Shown: positions 8,523 to 17,271 of the stretch, piece after piece
Numbering within the stretch: position 1 is the stretch's first letter
How the letters are laid out: each line of letters begins with the position of its first letter
Source of the DNA: RSA9 sp036381195
GTDB lineage: Bacteria > Gemmatimonadota > Gemmatimonadetes > Longimicrobiales > RSA9
Length of the DNA: 64,000 nt
NCBI GenBank assembly: GCA_036381195.1
Contig: DASVDH010000022.1
Span: 62,001 to 126,000 of the forward strand
Direction: 5' to 3'
Notes under the pieces: generated by a model
The model's database searches: none
The model's input: the letters and a program-made list of their open reading frames with translations, nothing else
What the model was told of the DNA's origin: nothing
Position numbers and translations under genes: made by a program

Positions 8523-9365
8523 TCAGAGTGGCTGGGCCAGCCGCTCGCGGAGCACGGACGGGCCCACGGTCTGGAGCAGCATCGCGCGCGCGGCCTCCGG
8601 ACCCTCCGCCACGCGCTCTTCCGCTTCCTCGAGGAGCTGCACGTCCGCGCGTTCCGCCACGTAGCCGGCGCGCGCGAGCGCGGTGTGCGCGGCATCCTCC
8701 CAGCCGACGGCGGCGGAGGCGAGCGCGGCGAGCACGTGGGCCTCCGCGTCGTCCTCGCGCTCTTCCGCGGCGCGGACCAGCTCCTGGGCCGCCTCTTCCA
8801 TCCTCCCCTGCTCCGCGTAGAGCAGGCCGAGGAGCACGCGCGTCCACGAGTCGTCCGGCGCGAGGTCGAGCGTGGTCTCCAGCTCCGCGATGGCGCCCTC
8901 GGCATCGCCCTGGAGCGCGAGCGCGGCGCCGAGCTCGCTGTGGACGGCGGGGTCCTCGGGCGCGAGCTCCGCCGCCGCGCGCAGATGGGTCATCGCCTCC
9001 TCGAACAGGCCCTCGCGCGCGAGGTACGCGCCGTACTGGAGCCGTGCCGTTGGAAGGTCGGGCGCGGAGAGCGCGGCCAGGCGGAGCGCGGCTTCGGCCT
9101 CCGGGTCATCGAAGGCGGCGAGGCCGGAGCCGGCCAGCGCCAGGAGGTGCGGGTCGGCGGGCTCCTCCGCGAGGCAGCGGCGGAAGTACTCGTAGGCCAT
9201 GCCCTCGTTGCCCAGCTCGCGCTCGGCGACGCCCAACCAGCACAGCAGGTATGGATCGTCCGGCGACTCCTCGAGGCCGCGCGCCAGCACGTCCGCCATC
9301 TCCGCCCAGCTCCCCTCATCTCCGAGGGCGAGCGCTTCATGCAACACCTGCTCGACATCTGCCAT
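8523..9365 (-). CDS. Tetratricopeptide-repeat protein
   Basis: 280 residues almost entirely of TPR units: YLLCWLGVAERELGNEGMAY, HLLALAGSGLAAFDDPEAEA, ARLQYGAYLAREGLFEEAMT, PAVHSELGAALALQGDAEGA, and WTRVLLGLLYAEQGRMEEAA. No signal peptide or membrane segment is visible, so it is a cytoplasmic scaffold. It sits between apgM (30 bases upstream) and the DUF218 gene (3 bases downstream). The partner cannot be inferred from sequence. Confidence 0.75.
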   Translation of the reverse strand: MADVEQVLHEALALGDEGSWAEMADVLARGLEESPDDPYLLCWLGVAERELGNEGMAYEYFRRCLAEEPADPHLLALAGSGLAAFDDPEAEAALRLAALSAPDLPTARLQYGAYLAREGLFEEAMTHLRAAAELAPEDPAVHSELGAALALQGDAEGAIAELETTLDLAPDDSWTRVLLGLLYAEQGRMEEAAQELVRAAEEREDDAEAHVLAALASAAVGWEDAAHTALARAGYVAERADVQLLEEAEERVAEGPEAARAMLLQTVGPSVLRERLAQPL

Positions 9366-9395
9366 ACGGCTTCCCGCGATCCCAGCGCCGGGCGT

Positions 9396-10604
9396 TCAGG
9401 CCCCGAACCTGGCGAGGCGCCCGGCGTGCGCCAGCGCCAGCGACATCAGGTGCTTCGCCGCGAAGATGCCCAGCTCGCCCTTGCGGCACTCGCGCTCGCC
9501 GAAGCCGGTGACGCCGCCGCCACGCGCCCACTTCGATGCGATCAGCACCGGCACCGGATGCCAGGAATGGGCGCGCATGCGAGAAGGCGTGGAATGATCG
9601 CCCGTCACGATGAGGACGTCCGGGGCCAGCGCCTCGATGCGCGGGATCAGCGCGTCCACGGCCTCGATGGCCTTCACCTTCGCGAGGAAGTCCCCGTCCT
9701 CGCCCCGCGAGTCCACGTACTTGAAGTGGATGAAATGGAAGTCGTAGCTGGTGAAGGCGCGTTCGAGCGTGGCGACGCTGCCCTCGTCCGTCTCCGGCAC
9801 GGGCGCGACGTCCATGCCCAGCAGGCGCGCGAGCCCGCGGTACATCGGATAACGCGCGATCGCCAGGCCGCGCAACTTGAAGCGGTCCGCGAGCGAGGGG
9901 TAGCGCTCGTACGCGGCGAAGCCGCGGGCCAGCAGGCCATTGGCCCTGGGCTCGTCCGCGAGCGCACGCGCGGCGGCATCCAGGATGTCCTGCACGATGC
10001 GCGCGGTGCGCTCGGCGCCCTCGGCGAGCGGGCGCACGTGCAGCGGCGGCACGCCGGTCTCCTGCGGGTCCGTGTCCGAGAGCGCGGCGGAAAGGCCGCC
10101 GCCGCGCAACACCATGACCGCGCGATGCTCCTTCTCGGGCTCGAAGAAGAGCTCGACGCCCTCCGGCGCGGGCACGTCGGCCCGCAGGCGCTCGACCAGG
10201 CGGCGGTTCTCCGCGTCCGACGGCCGACCCGCGCGGCGGTCCACGACGCGGCCCTCCGCGTCCAGCGTGGCGAAGTTGAGCCGCGCGGCGACGTCTCCCT
10301 CGCGCAGGTCGAATCCGACGCCGAGCGCGCTGAGCACGCCGCGGCCGATGTTCCAGCGCACGGGGTCGTAGCCGAAGAGCGCGAGATGGCCGGGGCCGCT
10401 GCCGGGCGAGATGCCGGGCGCCACCGGCTCGAGCATGCCCACGGCGGCTGCACGCGCGAGCCGGTCGAGGTTCGGTGTGCTCGCGGTTTCGAGCTCGGTG
10501 CGCCCGCTCTCGGGATCGGGGAGTCCGCCGAGCCCGTCCATCACCACGAGGACGATGCGGCTCTCCCCGTGCTCCACCAGATCGTCCGGCAATGCGACAG
10601 CCAT
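9396..10604 (-). CDS. apgM: 2,3-bisphosphoglycerate-independent phosphoglycerate mutase, archaeal type
   Basis: 402 residues from the ATG at 10604 with GGAGG 6 bases upstream, matching the roughly 400-residue archaeal-type family rather than the 510-residue bacterial GpmI. Seen: VVMDGLGGLPD (metal-binding Asp), ETASTPNLDRLARAA, GSGPGHLALFGYDP (the family usually has S/T-x-x-HL at the nucleophile region; here SGPGHLALFG), YVDSRGEDGDFLAKVKAIEA and VTGDHSTPSRMRAHSWHPVP (metal ligands). It interconverts 3- and 2-phosphoglycerate in glycolysis. First gene of a three-gene operon. Confidence 0.85.
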   Translation of the reverse strand: MAVALPDDLVEHGESRIVLVVMDGLGGLPDPESGRTELETASTPNLDRLARAAAVGMLEPVAPGISPGSGPGHLALFGYDPVRWNIGRGVLSALGVGFDLREGDVAARLNFATLDAEGRVVDRRAGRPSDAENRRLVERLRADVPAPEGVELFFEPEKEHRAVMVLRGGGLSAALSDTDPQETGVPPLHVRPLAEGAERTARIVQDILDAAARALADEPRANGLLARGFAAYERYPSLADRFKLRGLAIARYPMYRGLARLLGMDVAPVPETDEGSVATLERAFTSYDFHFIHFKYVDSRGEDGDFLAKVKAIEAVDALIPRIEALAPDVLIVTGDHSTPSRMRAHSWHPVPVLIASKWARGGGVTGFGERECRKGELGIFAAKHLMSLALAHAGRLARFGA

Positions 10605-10943
10605 CTGGCTCCTCCGCGGTGGTCCGCGTTCGCGCCCGGTCCTGGCCGAATCCAGCGGGCGGGGGCGAGAGCGGCCCCTCCCGCCACCGCCGCGCCGCCG
10701 GCGGCGGCGCGGGGCGAGGGTGCACGACGCTCGCTCCGCGCTTCCAACCCGGCGGCTGCTCCACGCCGGCCGAAAGCTAGCCGGAGGCGGGCGCGCCGTG
10801 CAATGTCCGTTCCGGTGGGCTGTACGCACGCCCGCTGGCCCGCAAGCGGTTGCCGCGGCCCGCACCGCGCATCATCCTTCGCCCACGCACATGCGGGACC
10901 GGAAAAACCCGGCGCGTGACCCTCGAGCCCTGGAGTCAACCGA
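10605..10943. other. Divergent intergenic stretch
   Basis: 339 bases between apgM and the aminotransferase, read outward in both directions. A strong hairpin (10-bp stem CCGCGCCGCC at 10690-10699 with 10703-10712, 3-base loop) lies in what would be the apgM leader. No clear sigma-70 promoter was recognised. Confidence 0.35.
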
Positions 10944-12068
10944 ATGAAGCCGTTCGCGATGGAGCGCTGGCAGTCCACGTACGAGAACCGGGTGGCCTAC
11001 AACCTCTCGGAGAGCGGGGTGCATCCTCTCACCTTCGGCGAGCTGGTCGAGATGGCGGGGGCCTCCCGGGGCATCGTCGGCACGCCACTCTCCTACGGCC
11101 AGTCCAACGGCAGCGATGAGCTGCGCGAGCACATCGCCCGGCTGTACCCGGGGGCGAGCGAGGCCAACGTGGTGGTCACCAACGGCAGCGCCGAGGCGAA
11201 TTTCGTCACGCTGTGGGAGCTGCTCGAGGGCGGCGGCGACGTCGCCATGGTGCTGCCGGCCTACATGCAGGCGCACGGTCTCGCCGAAATGTTCGGTGCG
11301 CGGGTGGAGGCGATCTGGCTGCACGAGGAGCAGGGCTGGCAGCCGGACCCCGACGAGATCGCGCGGGCGATCACGGAGCGGACGCGCGTCGTCGTCGTCA
11401 CCAACCCCAACAACCCCACGGGCGCGGTGCTCGCCAGCCAGGCGCGCGATGCGCTGATCCGCGCGGCCGACCGCGTCGGCGCGTGGATCCTGGCGGACGA
11501 GGTCTACACGGGCGCGGAGCTGAGTGGCCCGGAAACCCGCTCGTTCTGGGGGCAGTACCCGCGCGTCGTCGCCACCGGCTCGCTCTCGAAGGCGTACGGC
11601 TTGCCGGGACTCCGCATCGGCTGGCTCGTCGCGCCGGCGGACCTCGCAGCCCGCCTGTGGGCGCGCACGGACTACACGACCATCTCGCCCGGCGAGCTGA
11701 CGGACCGGCTCGCCACGCTCGCGCTCGACCCGACGCTCAGGCCGCGCCTGCTCCAGCGCACGCGGGCCATGCTCCACGCCGGCCTCGAGACCCTCACCAC
11801 CTGGGCGCGCGCGCTCGGGATCTTCCGGTTCCGGCCGCCCGACGCCGGCGCCATCTGCTTCCTGCGCTACGAGCTGCCGGTCGCCTCGCTCGAGCTGGCC
11901 GAGCGCCTGCGCGCAGAGCAGGACGTGCTGGTCGTCCCCGGCGCACACTTCGGCATGGAACACTACCTCCGCATCGGCTACGGCCTGCCGCCTTCCGACC
12001 TCGCCGCCGCGCTCGAGCGCACGGGCACGCTGCTGCGCGAGCTGGCCGGGCCTCGTTCCGGCGACTGA
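10944..12068 (+). CDS. Class I/II PLP-dependent aminotransferase
   Basis: 374 residues, fold type I. Visible motifs: LSYGQSNGSDELREHIARLY, VVVTNGSAEANFVTLWELL, VVVTNPNNPTGAVL (the NPxNPTG cofactor motif), WILADEVYTGAEL (Asp and Tyr contacting PLP) and GSLSKAYGLPGLRIGW (Schiff-base Lys in SLSKAYG), then YLRIGYG with the carboxylate-binding Arg. The N-terminal segment ESGVHPLTFGEL is like aspartate aminotransferase-related enzymes of unknown substrate. Single gene with a strong terminator directly after it. Confidence 0.85.
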   Translation: MKPFAMERWQSTYENRVAYNLSESGVHPLTFGELVEMAGASRGIVGTPLSYGQSNGSDELREHIARLYPGASEANVVVTNGSAEANFVTLWELLEGGGDVAMVLPAYMQAHGLAEMFGARVEAIWLHEEQGWQPDPDEIARAITERTRVVVVTNPNNPTGAVLASQARDALIRAADRVGAWILADEVYTGAELSGPETRSFWGQYPRVVATGSLSKAYGLPGLRIGWLVAPADLAARLWARTDYTTISPGELTDRLATLALDPTLRPRLLQRTRAMLHAGLETLTTWARALGIFRFRPPDAGAICFLRYELPVASLELAERLRAEQDVLVVPGAHFGMEHYLRIGYGLPPSDLAAALERTGTLLRELAGPRSGD

Positions 12069-12088
12069 TTCCGGCGAAAAGCGCGTCC

Positions 12089-12112
12089 CGGGCGCCCCCG
12101 CGGGGGCGCCCG
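12089..12112 (+). terminator. Rho-independent terminator after the aminotransferase
   Basis: A 24-base perfect palindrome (arms C-GGGCGCCCCCG and its complement), followed by GTTTCG, lies 20 bases after the stop codon. The stem is very GC-rich and the U-run short, as is common in this genome. Confidence 0.65.
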
Positions 12113-12199
12113 TTTCGCGTTCTGGCAACGCAGGATGCGGCATATGGATTGCGCTCTTCTCCATGCGGAGATGGCGGAATTCTTTCCGGGAGGTGCGCC

Positions 12200-13033
12200 G
12201 TGCGGATCACCCGAGGACCTCGCAGCCGGACGGCGCTGGTCCTGGGCCTGGCGGCCGGGATCGCCAGCGCGAACGTGGACCGGGGCACGGGCGCCGCAGA
12301 CAGGGAGGCGGCGGACAGCGAGGCGGCGGCTTCGCTGCGTCTCGTGCTCAACACAGCGGCGTATCGGCTCCATGTCTACGAGAACGGCGAGCGCATCCGC
12401 AGCTATCGCGTGGCGGTGGGCAAGCCGGGACACCGTACGCCGCGGGGCGCCTACCACATTTCGCGCGTGATCTGGAACCCGTGGTGGCACCCGCCGAACC
12501 GCCCGTGGGCGCGGGGCAAGCGGCCCGTGCCGCCGGGGCCGCGGAACCCGATGGGCCGGGTCAAGCTGTACTTCCGGAACCTCTATTACATCCACGGCAC
12601 GCCGTACCGGCGCAGCCTGGGCAGGCCCACCTCGCACGGGTGCGTGCGGATGGCGAATGCGGACGTCATCGAGCTGGCGAGGCTGGTGCACGAGCACGGC
12701 TCGCCCAACGTGCCGCGCTCCCTCATCGACCGGCTGGTGGCGAATCCACGCATGACCCGGACGATCTGGTTGCAGCGCCCCGTGCCGTTCCGCGTGGTGG
12801 CGCGCCGTGCGGAGGTGTTCGACGGCCGGCTGGAGGTGTACGCCGGCGCCCACGGCGACCGGCCCGGCTTGAAGGCCGAAGTCCTGGCCGCGCTGGCGGA
12901 CGCGGGTCTCGACGCGCAGGAGCTGGACGCGCGGCGGATCGAGCACGTGCTGCGCATGGCCGGCGAGGGCGACGTCTCGGTGCCACTCTCGACGCTGCGC
13001 GCTCCCACGGCAGCCGGCCCGGCCCTGGGGTGA
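12200..13033 (+). CDS. L,D-transpeptidase (YkuD domain), exported
   Basis: 277 residues from a GTG at 12200 with GGGAGG 6 bases upstream. A signal sequence (ALVLGLAAGIASANV) is followed by the YkuD domain: LVLNTAAYRLHVYENGERIR, YRVAVGKPGHRTPRG, then the catalytic region YYIHGTPYRRSLGRPTSHGCVRM (His in HGT, nucleophile Cys in SHGCVR; quoted as two overlapping motifs IHGTPY and SHGCVRM). The enzyme makes 3-3 crosslinks in peptidoglycan or anchors proteins to it. The C-terminal 100 residues have no motif that I recognise. The response-regulator gene starts 11 bases later. Confidence 0.85.
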   Translation: MRITRGPRSRTALVLGLAAGIASANVDRGTGAADREAADSEAAASLRLVLNTAAYRLHVYENGERIRSYRVAVGKPGHRTPRGAYHISRVIWNPWWHPPNRPWARGKRPVPPGPRNPMGRVKLYFRNLYYIHGTPYRRSLGRPTSHGCVRMANADVIELARLVHEHGSPNVPRSLIDRLVANPRMTRTIWLQRPVPFRVVARRAEVFDGRLEVYAGAHGDRPGLKAEVLAALADAGLDAQELDARRIEHVLRMAGEGDVSVPLSTLRAPTAAGPALG

Positions 13034-13044
13034 GGCGGCTGGCC

Positions 13045-13422
13045 ATGGCCAGGATCCTGGTGGTGGAAGACAACCTGGACCTGCTCACGATCCTGCGCGA
13101 GCTGCTCTCGGCCGAGCACGAGATCGCGACCGCGAGGCGCGGCGAGGAGGCCATCGAGGTGGCCAGGACGTTCCGGCCCGACGTCGTCATCCTCGACCTG
13201 CAACTGCCGTCCATGGACGGCATCGAGGCGGGCCGGTGGATCAAGCGGGAACTGGGGCCCGCGGGCCCGGCGATCCTGGCGCTCACCGCTCTGGCCGGCG
13301 CGGGCGACGCGGAGGCGGTCCTGCGCTCGGGCTGCTGCGACGCCTACATGGCCAAGCCTGCCTCCCTGGACGCGATCCGCGCGAAGGTGGACGAGATCCT
13401 CCGGCTCAGGCGGGCGGCGTGA
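13045..13422 (+). CDS. Stand-alone response regulator receiver domain
   Basis: 125 residues, receiver only and no output domain. Conserved acidic pair and phosphoacceptor: ILVVEDNLDLL (Glu8-Asp9) and VVILDLQLPSMDGIEAGRWI (phospho-Asp in LDLQLP). The switch Thr lies in ILALTALAGAG and the Lys in AYMAKPASLDAI. It likely acts as a CheY/SpoIIA-type phosphocarrier or binds a partner protein. No histidine kinase is nearby. Co-transcription with the L,D-transpeptidase (11-base gap) hints at cell-wall control, which is inference. Confidence 0.85.
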   Translation: MARILVVEDNLDLLTILRELLSAEHEIATARRGEEAIEVARTFRPDVVILDLQLPSMDGIEAGRWIKRELGPAGPAILALTALAGAGDAEAVLRSGCCDAYMAKPASLDAIRAKVDEILRLRRAA

Positions 13423-13787
13423 CGGTGCGGCGCGGGCCGGCCGCGTCGCCGGCCACGCGTGACACACCGGGAGCCGCAGTCGGCTGCGGGGCTCGGGGCC
13501 GCCCCCGTCACCGGCCATGGGAGCATGGCCACGCGGCGTGCCGGCCCCCGCCACCTGGCCGCCTGCGGCGCCGGGGCGGCCCTGCCGCACGCGGTGGCGC
13601 ACCCGGGGCGGCGCCGCCGTAGCGCCAGAGCGACACCTTCCGCGGGCCCTCGCCCCCTGGCCCGGCGGAATCCACGAGATGGTTGACTTTGGGCCAGGTC
13701 ATCGCTATGGATAGGCGCTGGAACGGCGCTTGCATTTCCGATTTGGCCCGCGGCAAACGTTCCACTCACGGGCCCCTGGCGAGACCC
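13423..13787. other. Intergenic stretch ahead of the pilin gene
   Basis: 365 bases with no gene apart from the promoter at 13683-13711. The first two thirds are GC-rich with many short self-complementary words and may hold the terminator of the receiver gene; no single hairpin is outstanding. Confidence 0.35.
13683..13711 (+). promoter_or_regulatory. Sigma-70-type promoter for the pilin gene
   Basis: TTGACT and TATGGA with a 17-base spacer, an AT-rich island in a GC-rich region. The predicted start near 13718 leaves a 70-base leader before the ATG at 13788. Confidence 0.65.
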
Positions 13788-14033
13788 ATGCAGCCGCAAA
13801 GTCGCGACGACCGGCGCCCGAGCGAAGGCGCCGCGACCGGGGAAACCCGCCGGCCCCCTCCGGCGGGACCGTCTGGCCGTCCCCTTGCGAAGCTGCACGG
13901 GGATGAGGCCGGCCAGGGGCTCTCCGAGTACGCGGTGATGATCGGCGTGGTCGCGGGCCTCGTCGCCCTCGCGCTGATCTTCATGGTCGAGAAGATCAAG
14001 GGCGTGCTCGAGTACCTGGATCGGTGGCTCTGA
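13788..14033 (+). CDS. Flp/Fap-type pilin-like protein
   Basis: 81 residues. The first 44 are Arg/Pro-rich and probably disordered; then comes the class IVb pilin core: DEAGQGLSEYAVMIGVVAGL (cleavage after Gly, processed N-terminus with the conserved Glu five residues later) and a hydrophobic helix VVAGLVALALIFMVEKIKGV. The ATG at 13788 is chosen because the promoter at 13683-13711 lies inside the longer frame. The long pre-sequence is unusual; Flp prepilin leaders are typically about 10-25 residues. No tad assembly genes are in the window, so the assembly machine must be elsewhere. Confidence 0.75.
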   Translation: MQPQSRDDRRPSEGAATGETRRPPPAGPSGRPLAKLHGDEAGQGLSEYAVMIGVVAGLVALALIFMVEKIKGVLEYLDRWL

Positions 14034-14217
14034 GTCGGAGCACGTCGCCTCCCCGCCGCACTCCGCTCCTCACCCGCACGAGAACAACCGGGGCCTGAAC
14101 CCCCGATCCGGCCGTCATCGCCGAGCCAGCCGCATTGCGCTCGACGAGGAGCGGCGAGCCGCGGCCGCGGCTCCGGGCGGTTCGATGCGCCAGCCTCCGC
14201 GCGCCCCGGCCAGCCCG

Positions 14218-14775
14218 TCAGTGCACGTGCCCGCCTGCCCGGTGCTCCTTCCGCTGGAACGCGAGGAATTCGTGCACCGCCGCGAGCGCTTCGGGGTCGC
14301 GCGTGGTGATGCGGACCTCGCCGCCGCGCGGCAGCTCGCGGAACGTGTAGCGGATGTGCTCGCGGCGGGCGGCCATGACGCGCGTGCCGGGGACCTCCTG
14401 CGCGTGCACGAAGCCGGGCGTGCGGAAGTCTCCGCGAGCAAACGCCTCCGCGATCTCCCGTAGATGGGCGCGGATGATGGCCACGCCCTCGGCATCCTCC
14501 ACGTCCCGCTGCAGCTCGATCCGGCCGCCGTCCTCCAGGGAGTCGAACCGGTGGGTGGAAGTGTACTGGTCGACACCCATCCCCACTCTGCCGCGCTCCT
14601 GCAGGGCGGCGAAGGCGGCATCGCTCCCCGCGGATCCGGCAGGCGACGTCGTCGCAGCGGGCGACGGGGCAGCGGCGCCGTCCGCGGCGCGGCCGGCCTC
14701 GGAGGCGTCGTGTGCGGTCTGGCCGCCGCAGGCGGCGAGGGCGCCGAGCGAGAGCGCGAGAAGGGCTGCACGCAT
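14218..14775 (-). CDS. Small lipoprotein of unknown function
   Basis: 185 residues from the ATG at 14775, with AGGAGG 9 bases upstream. A lipoprotein signal is clear (LALSLGALAACGGQ, lipobox LAAC). An Ala/Ser/Pro linker is followed by a mixed domain: MGVDQYTSTHRFDSLEDGGR, DAEGVAIIRAHLREIAEAFA, GDFRTPGFVHAQEVPGTRVM, REHIRYTFRELPRGGEVRIT, AVHEFLAFQRKEHRAGGHVH. This alternation resembles small domains known from Gemmatimonadota/Acidobacteria lipoproteins in which His and Asp occur regularly, but no family was recognised. It may bind a metal through its several His residues (inference). Confidence 0.75.
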   Translation of the reverse strand: MRAALLALSLGALAACGGQTAHDASEAGRAADGAAAPSPAATTSPAGSAGSDAAFAALQERGRVGMGVDQYTSTHRFDSLEDGGRIELQRDVEDAEGVAIIRAHLREIAEAFARGDFRTPGFVHAQEVPGTRVMAARREHIRYTFRELPRGGEVRITTRDPEALAAVHEFLAFQRKEHRAGGHVH

Positions 14776-15009
14776 GCTGGTTGCCTCCTGTTGGTCGAGC
14801 GGACGGTACGCCGAGTGACGTCTCCGTGTTCCGCGGCGGCACGCCCACACCGCTGGCCGCGCAGCCACGACGTGCCCGGCGTGCACGGCCCGACTTGCGG
14901 GCGGCGACGTGACGGCCTAACACTAAGGCCCTCCCCACAAGCACAAACGGCGCGGCCCGCAGTCGCGGCCGCTCGTTCGACCCGGAGCTCCCGAACTGAA
15001 GGAGGAAGC

Positions 15010-16773
15010 GTGGACGCTCGCACAGCCCGGCCCTCCGCTGCCGCGCACGCCCTCGTGTGCCTCGGCGCCGCTGTGGTCCTCGCCTGCGATCCCGGCGCCG
15101 GCATCATGCCCGCCGACCTGGTGCTCACCAACGGCAAGGTCGTGACGGTGGACTCGCTGCGGCCCGAGGCTGAGGCGGTCGCCATTGCCGGCGACACCAT
15201 CGTGGCCGTGGGGACGAGCGAAGAGATCGCGCGCTACATCGGCGAGACCACGCAGGTCATCGATCTCGAGGGCCGCCTCGCGGTGCCCGGGTTCATCGAG
15301 GGGCACGGCCACTTCATGGGGCTCGGGCAGGCGCGTATGATCCTGGACCTCTCGCAGGCCGGGACGTGGGAGGAGATCGTCGCCATGGTCGCGGCCGCGG
15401 CGGAGAAGGCGGAACCGGGCGAGTGGATCCAGGGACGTGGCTGGCACCAGGAGAAGTGGAACCCGCCGCCGGCGCGGACGGTCGAGGGCGTACCCACGCA
15501 TCACGAGCTGAGCCGCGTCTCGCCACGCAACCCTGTCATCCTGACGCACGCCAGCGGGCACGCATCGTTCGTCAATGCCCGCGCGCTCGAGCTGGCGGGC
15601 ATTACCCGCGCGACGCGCAATCCTCCGGGCGGCGAGATCGTGAAGGACGGGCGCGGCGAGCCGACGGGCCTGCTGCGCGAGACGGCGCAGGGTCTGGTTC
15701 GCCGCATGCTCGAGCGCGACCGGGCGCAACGCTCGCCGGAAATGATCCGGGCGGAGCGCAAGCGCGCCGTCGAGCTGGCGGGCGAGGAACTGCTCCGCAA
15801 GGGCATCACCAGCTTCCATGACGCGGGCTCCGACTTCGAGACGATCGATTTCCTGCGTGAACTGGCGGAGAAGGACAGTCTGCCCGTCCGGCTCTACGTC
15901 ATGGTCCGGGGCGAGCCCAACGAGTCGCTCGCCGTCAAGCTGCCCCGGTACCGGATCATCGGCGCGGGCAATGGATTCCTCACCGTGCGCTCCATCAAGC
16001 GGCAGGTGGACGGCGCGCTGGGCTCCCACGGCGCGTGGATGCTCGAGCCGTACGCGGACCTGCCCTCCAGCACCGGGCTCACCCTGGAGCCGCTGGAGAG
16101 CATCCGAGGGACGGCCGAGCTGGCGATCCAGCACGGATTCCAGTTGAACACGCACGCGATCGGGGACCGTGGCAACCGCGAGATCCTGGACCTGTACGAG
16201 GAAATCTTCCGCGCCCATCCGGACCAGACGGACCTGCGCTGGCGCATCGAGCACGCGCAGCATCTGCATCCGGCGGACATTCCGCGCTTCGCCCAGCTCG
16301 GCGTGATCGCCTCGATGCAGGGCGTGCATGCGACGTCGGACGGGCCGTGGGTGCCGAAGCGCATCGGGGAGGAGCGCGCCCGCACGGGCGCCTACGTCTG
16401 GCGGGACCTGATCCGCTCGGGCGCCATCGTCACGAACGGCACGGACACGCCGGTGGAGGACCCGAACCCGATCGCCAGCTTCTATGCCTCTGTCTCGCGC
16501 CGGCTCCCGGATGGGTCGGTGTTCTACGGCGAGCAGCGCATGACACGCGAGGAGGCGCTGCGCAGCTACACGCTGAACAACGCCTACGCCGCATTCGAGG
16601 AGGACGTGAAGGGGTCCATCACGCCCGGCAAGCTCGCGGACATCGTCGTCCTCTCGCGAGACATCATGACCGTGCCGGAGGAGCAGATTCCCGGCACGCA
16701 GGTCGTTTATACGATCCTGGGCGGCCGCGTCCGGTACCAGGGGCCGCAGGGCGAGACGCCCCTCGACCGGTGA
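15010..16773 (+). CDS. Amidohydrolase, YtcJ-like, lipoprotein
   Basis: 587 residues from a GTG at 15010 with AAGGAGG 5 bases upstream. The N-terminus looks like a lipoprotein signal (ALVCLGAAVVLACDPG, lipobox VLAC). Then comes the amidohydrolase-3 layout: DLVLTNGKVVTVD, LAVPGFIEGHGHFMGLG (HxH metal motif), WIQGRGWHQEKW, HASGHASFVNARALELAG, QLNTHAIGDRGNREILDLYE, WRIEHAQHLHPADIPRFAQL, and NGTDTPVEDPNP (catalytic Asp). YtcJ/DUF relatives hydrolyse cyclic amides, formamides or carbamates. Its substrate is unknown. Downstream cupin and SDR genes may share its transcript. Confidence 0.85.
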   Translation: MDARTARPSAAAHALVCLGAAVVLACDPGAGIMPADLVLTNGKVVTVDSLRPEAEAVAIAGDTIVAVGTSEEIARYIGETTQVIDLEGRLAVPGFIEGHGHFMGLGQARMILDLSQAGTWEEIVAMVAAAAEKAEPGEWIQGRGWHQEKWNPPPARTVEGVPTHHELSRVSPRNPVILTHASGHASFVNARALELAGITRATRNPPGGEIVKDGRGEPTGLLRETAQGLVRRMLERDRAQRSPEMIRAERKRAVELAGEELLRKGITSFHDAGSDFETIDFLRELAEKDSLPVRLYVMVRGEPNESLAVKLPRYRIIGAGNGFLTVRSIKRQVDGALGSHGAWMLEPYADLPSSTGLTLEPLESIRGTAELAIQHGFQLNTHAIGDRGNREILDLYEEIFRAHPDQTDLRWRIEHAQHLHPADIPRFAQLGVIASMQGVHATSDGPWVPKRIGEERARTGAYVWRDLIRSGAIVTNGTDTPVEDPNPIASFYASVSRRLPDGSVFYGEQRMTREEALRSYTLNNAYAAFEEDVKGSITPGKLADIVVLSRDIMTVPEEQIPGTQVVYTILGGRVRYQGPQGETPLDR

Positions 16774-16877
16774 GGGTCGGGGGTCGGGTATTCCCGCGGG
16801 AACTGGCCGCGCCCGGCCCCTCGGCGATCCATCGCCGGGGTGGCGCCGCGGCCGTCCATCGGTGAGGAGGGATCTGA

Positions 16878-17255
16878 ATGAAAACGGAGAGTCGAGTCCG
16901 TCACTACCGCTGGGAAGCACTGCCGCGGGAGCGGGTGACGGATGCGCTGGAGCGGCGCGTGATCACGGGCGAGCGCGTGATGATCGCGCACGTGTACCTG
17001 AAGCAGGGTTGCATCGTGCCGCGACACGCACATGAGAACGAACAGATCACCTACATCCTCGAGGGCGCGTTGCGCTTCTGGATCGGCGAGGACGAGGAGG
17101 AGGAGATCGTCGTCCGTGCAGGGGAGGTCCTGCACATCCCCTCGAACGTGCCGCACAAGGCGGAGGCGCTGGAGGACACGCTGGACGTGGACGTGTTCAG
17201 CCCGCCGCGCCGGGACTGGCTGACCGGCACGGACGATTACCTGCGCCGCACGTAG
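16878..17255 (+). CDS. Cupin-domain protein
   Basis: 125 residues with GAGGAGG 7 bases upstream of the ATG. Cupin motif 1 is PRHAHENEQITYILEGALRF, giving His-x-His, Glu and a later His. Motif 2 is AGEVLHIPSNVPHKAEALED. Together these supply the His/Glu metal ligands of a single-domain beta-barrel. Such small cupins bind a metal and act as dioxygenases, isomerases or sensors. The SDR gene starts 16 bases later, so the two are co-transcribed and may act in one short pathway. Confidence 0.85.
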   Translation: MKTESRVRHYRWEALPRERVTDALERRVITGERVMIAHVYLKQGCIVPRHAHENEQITYILEGALRFWIGEDEEEEIVVRAGEVLHIPSNVPHKAEALEDTLDVDVFSPPRRDWLTGTDDYLRRT

Positions 17256-17271
17256 CGGCGGGAGGCGCGGG

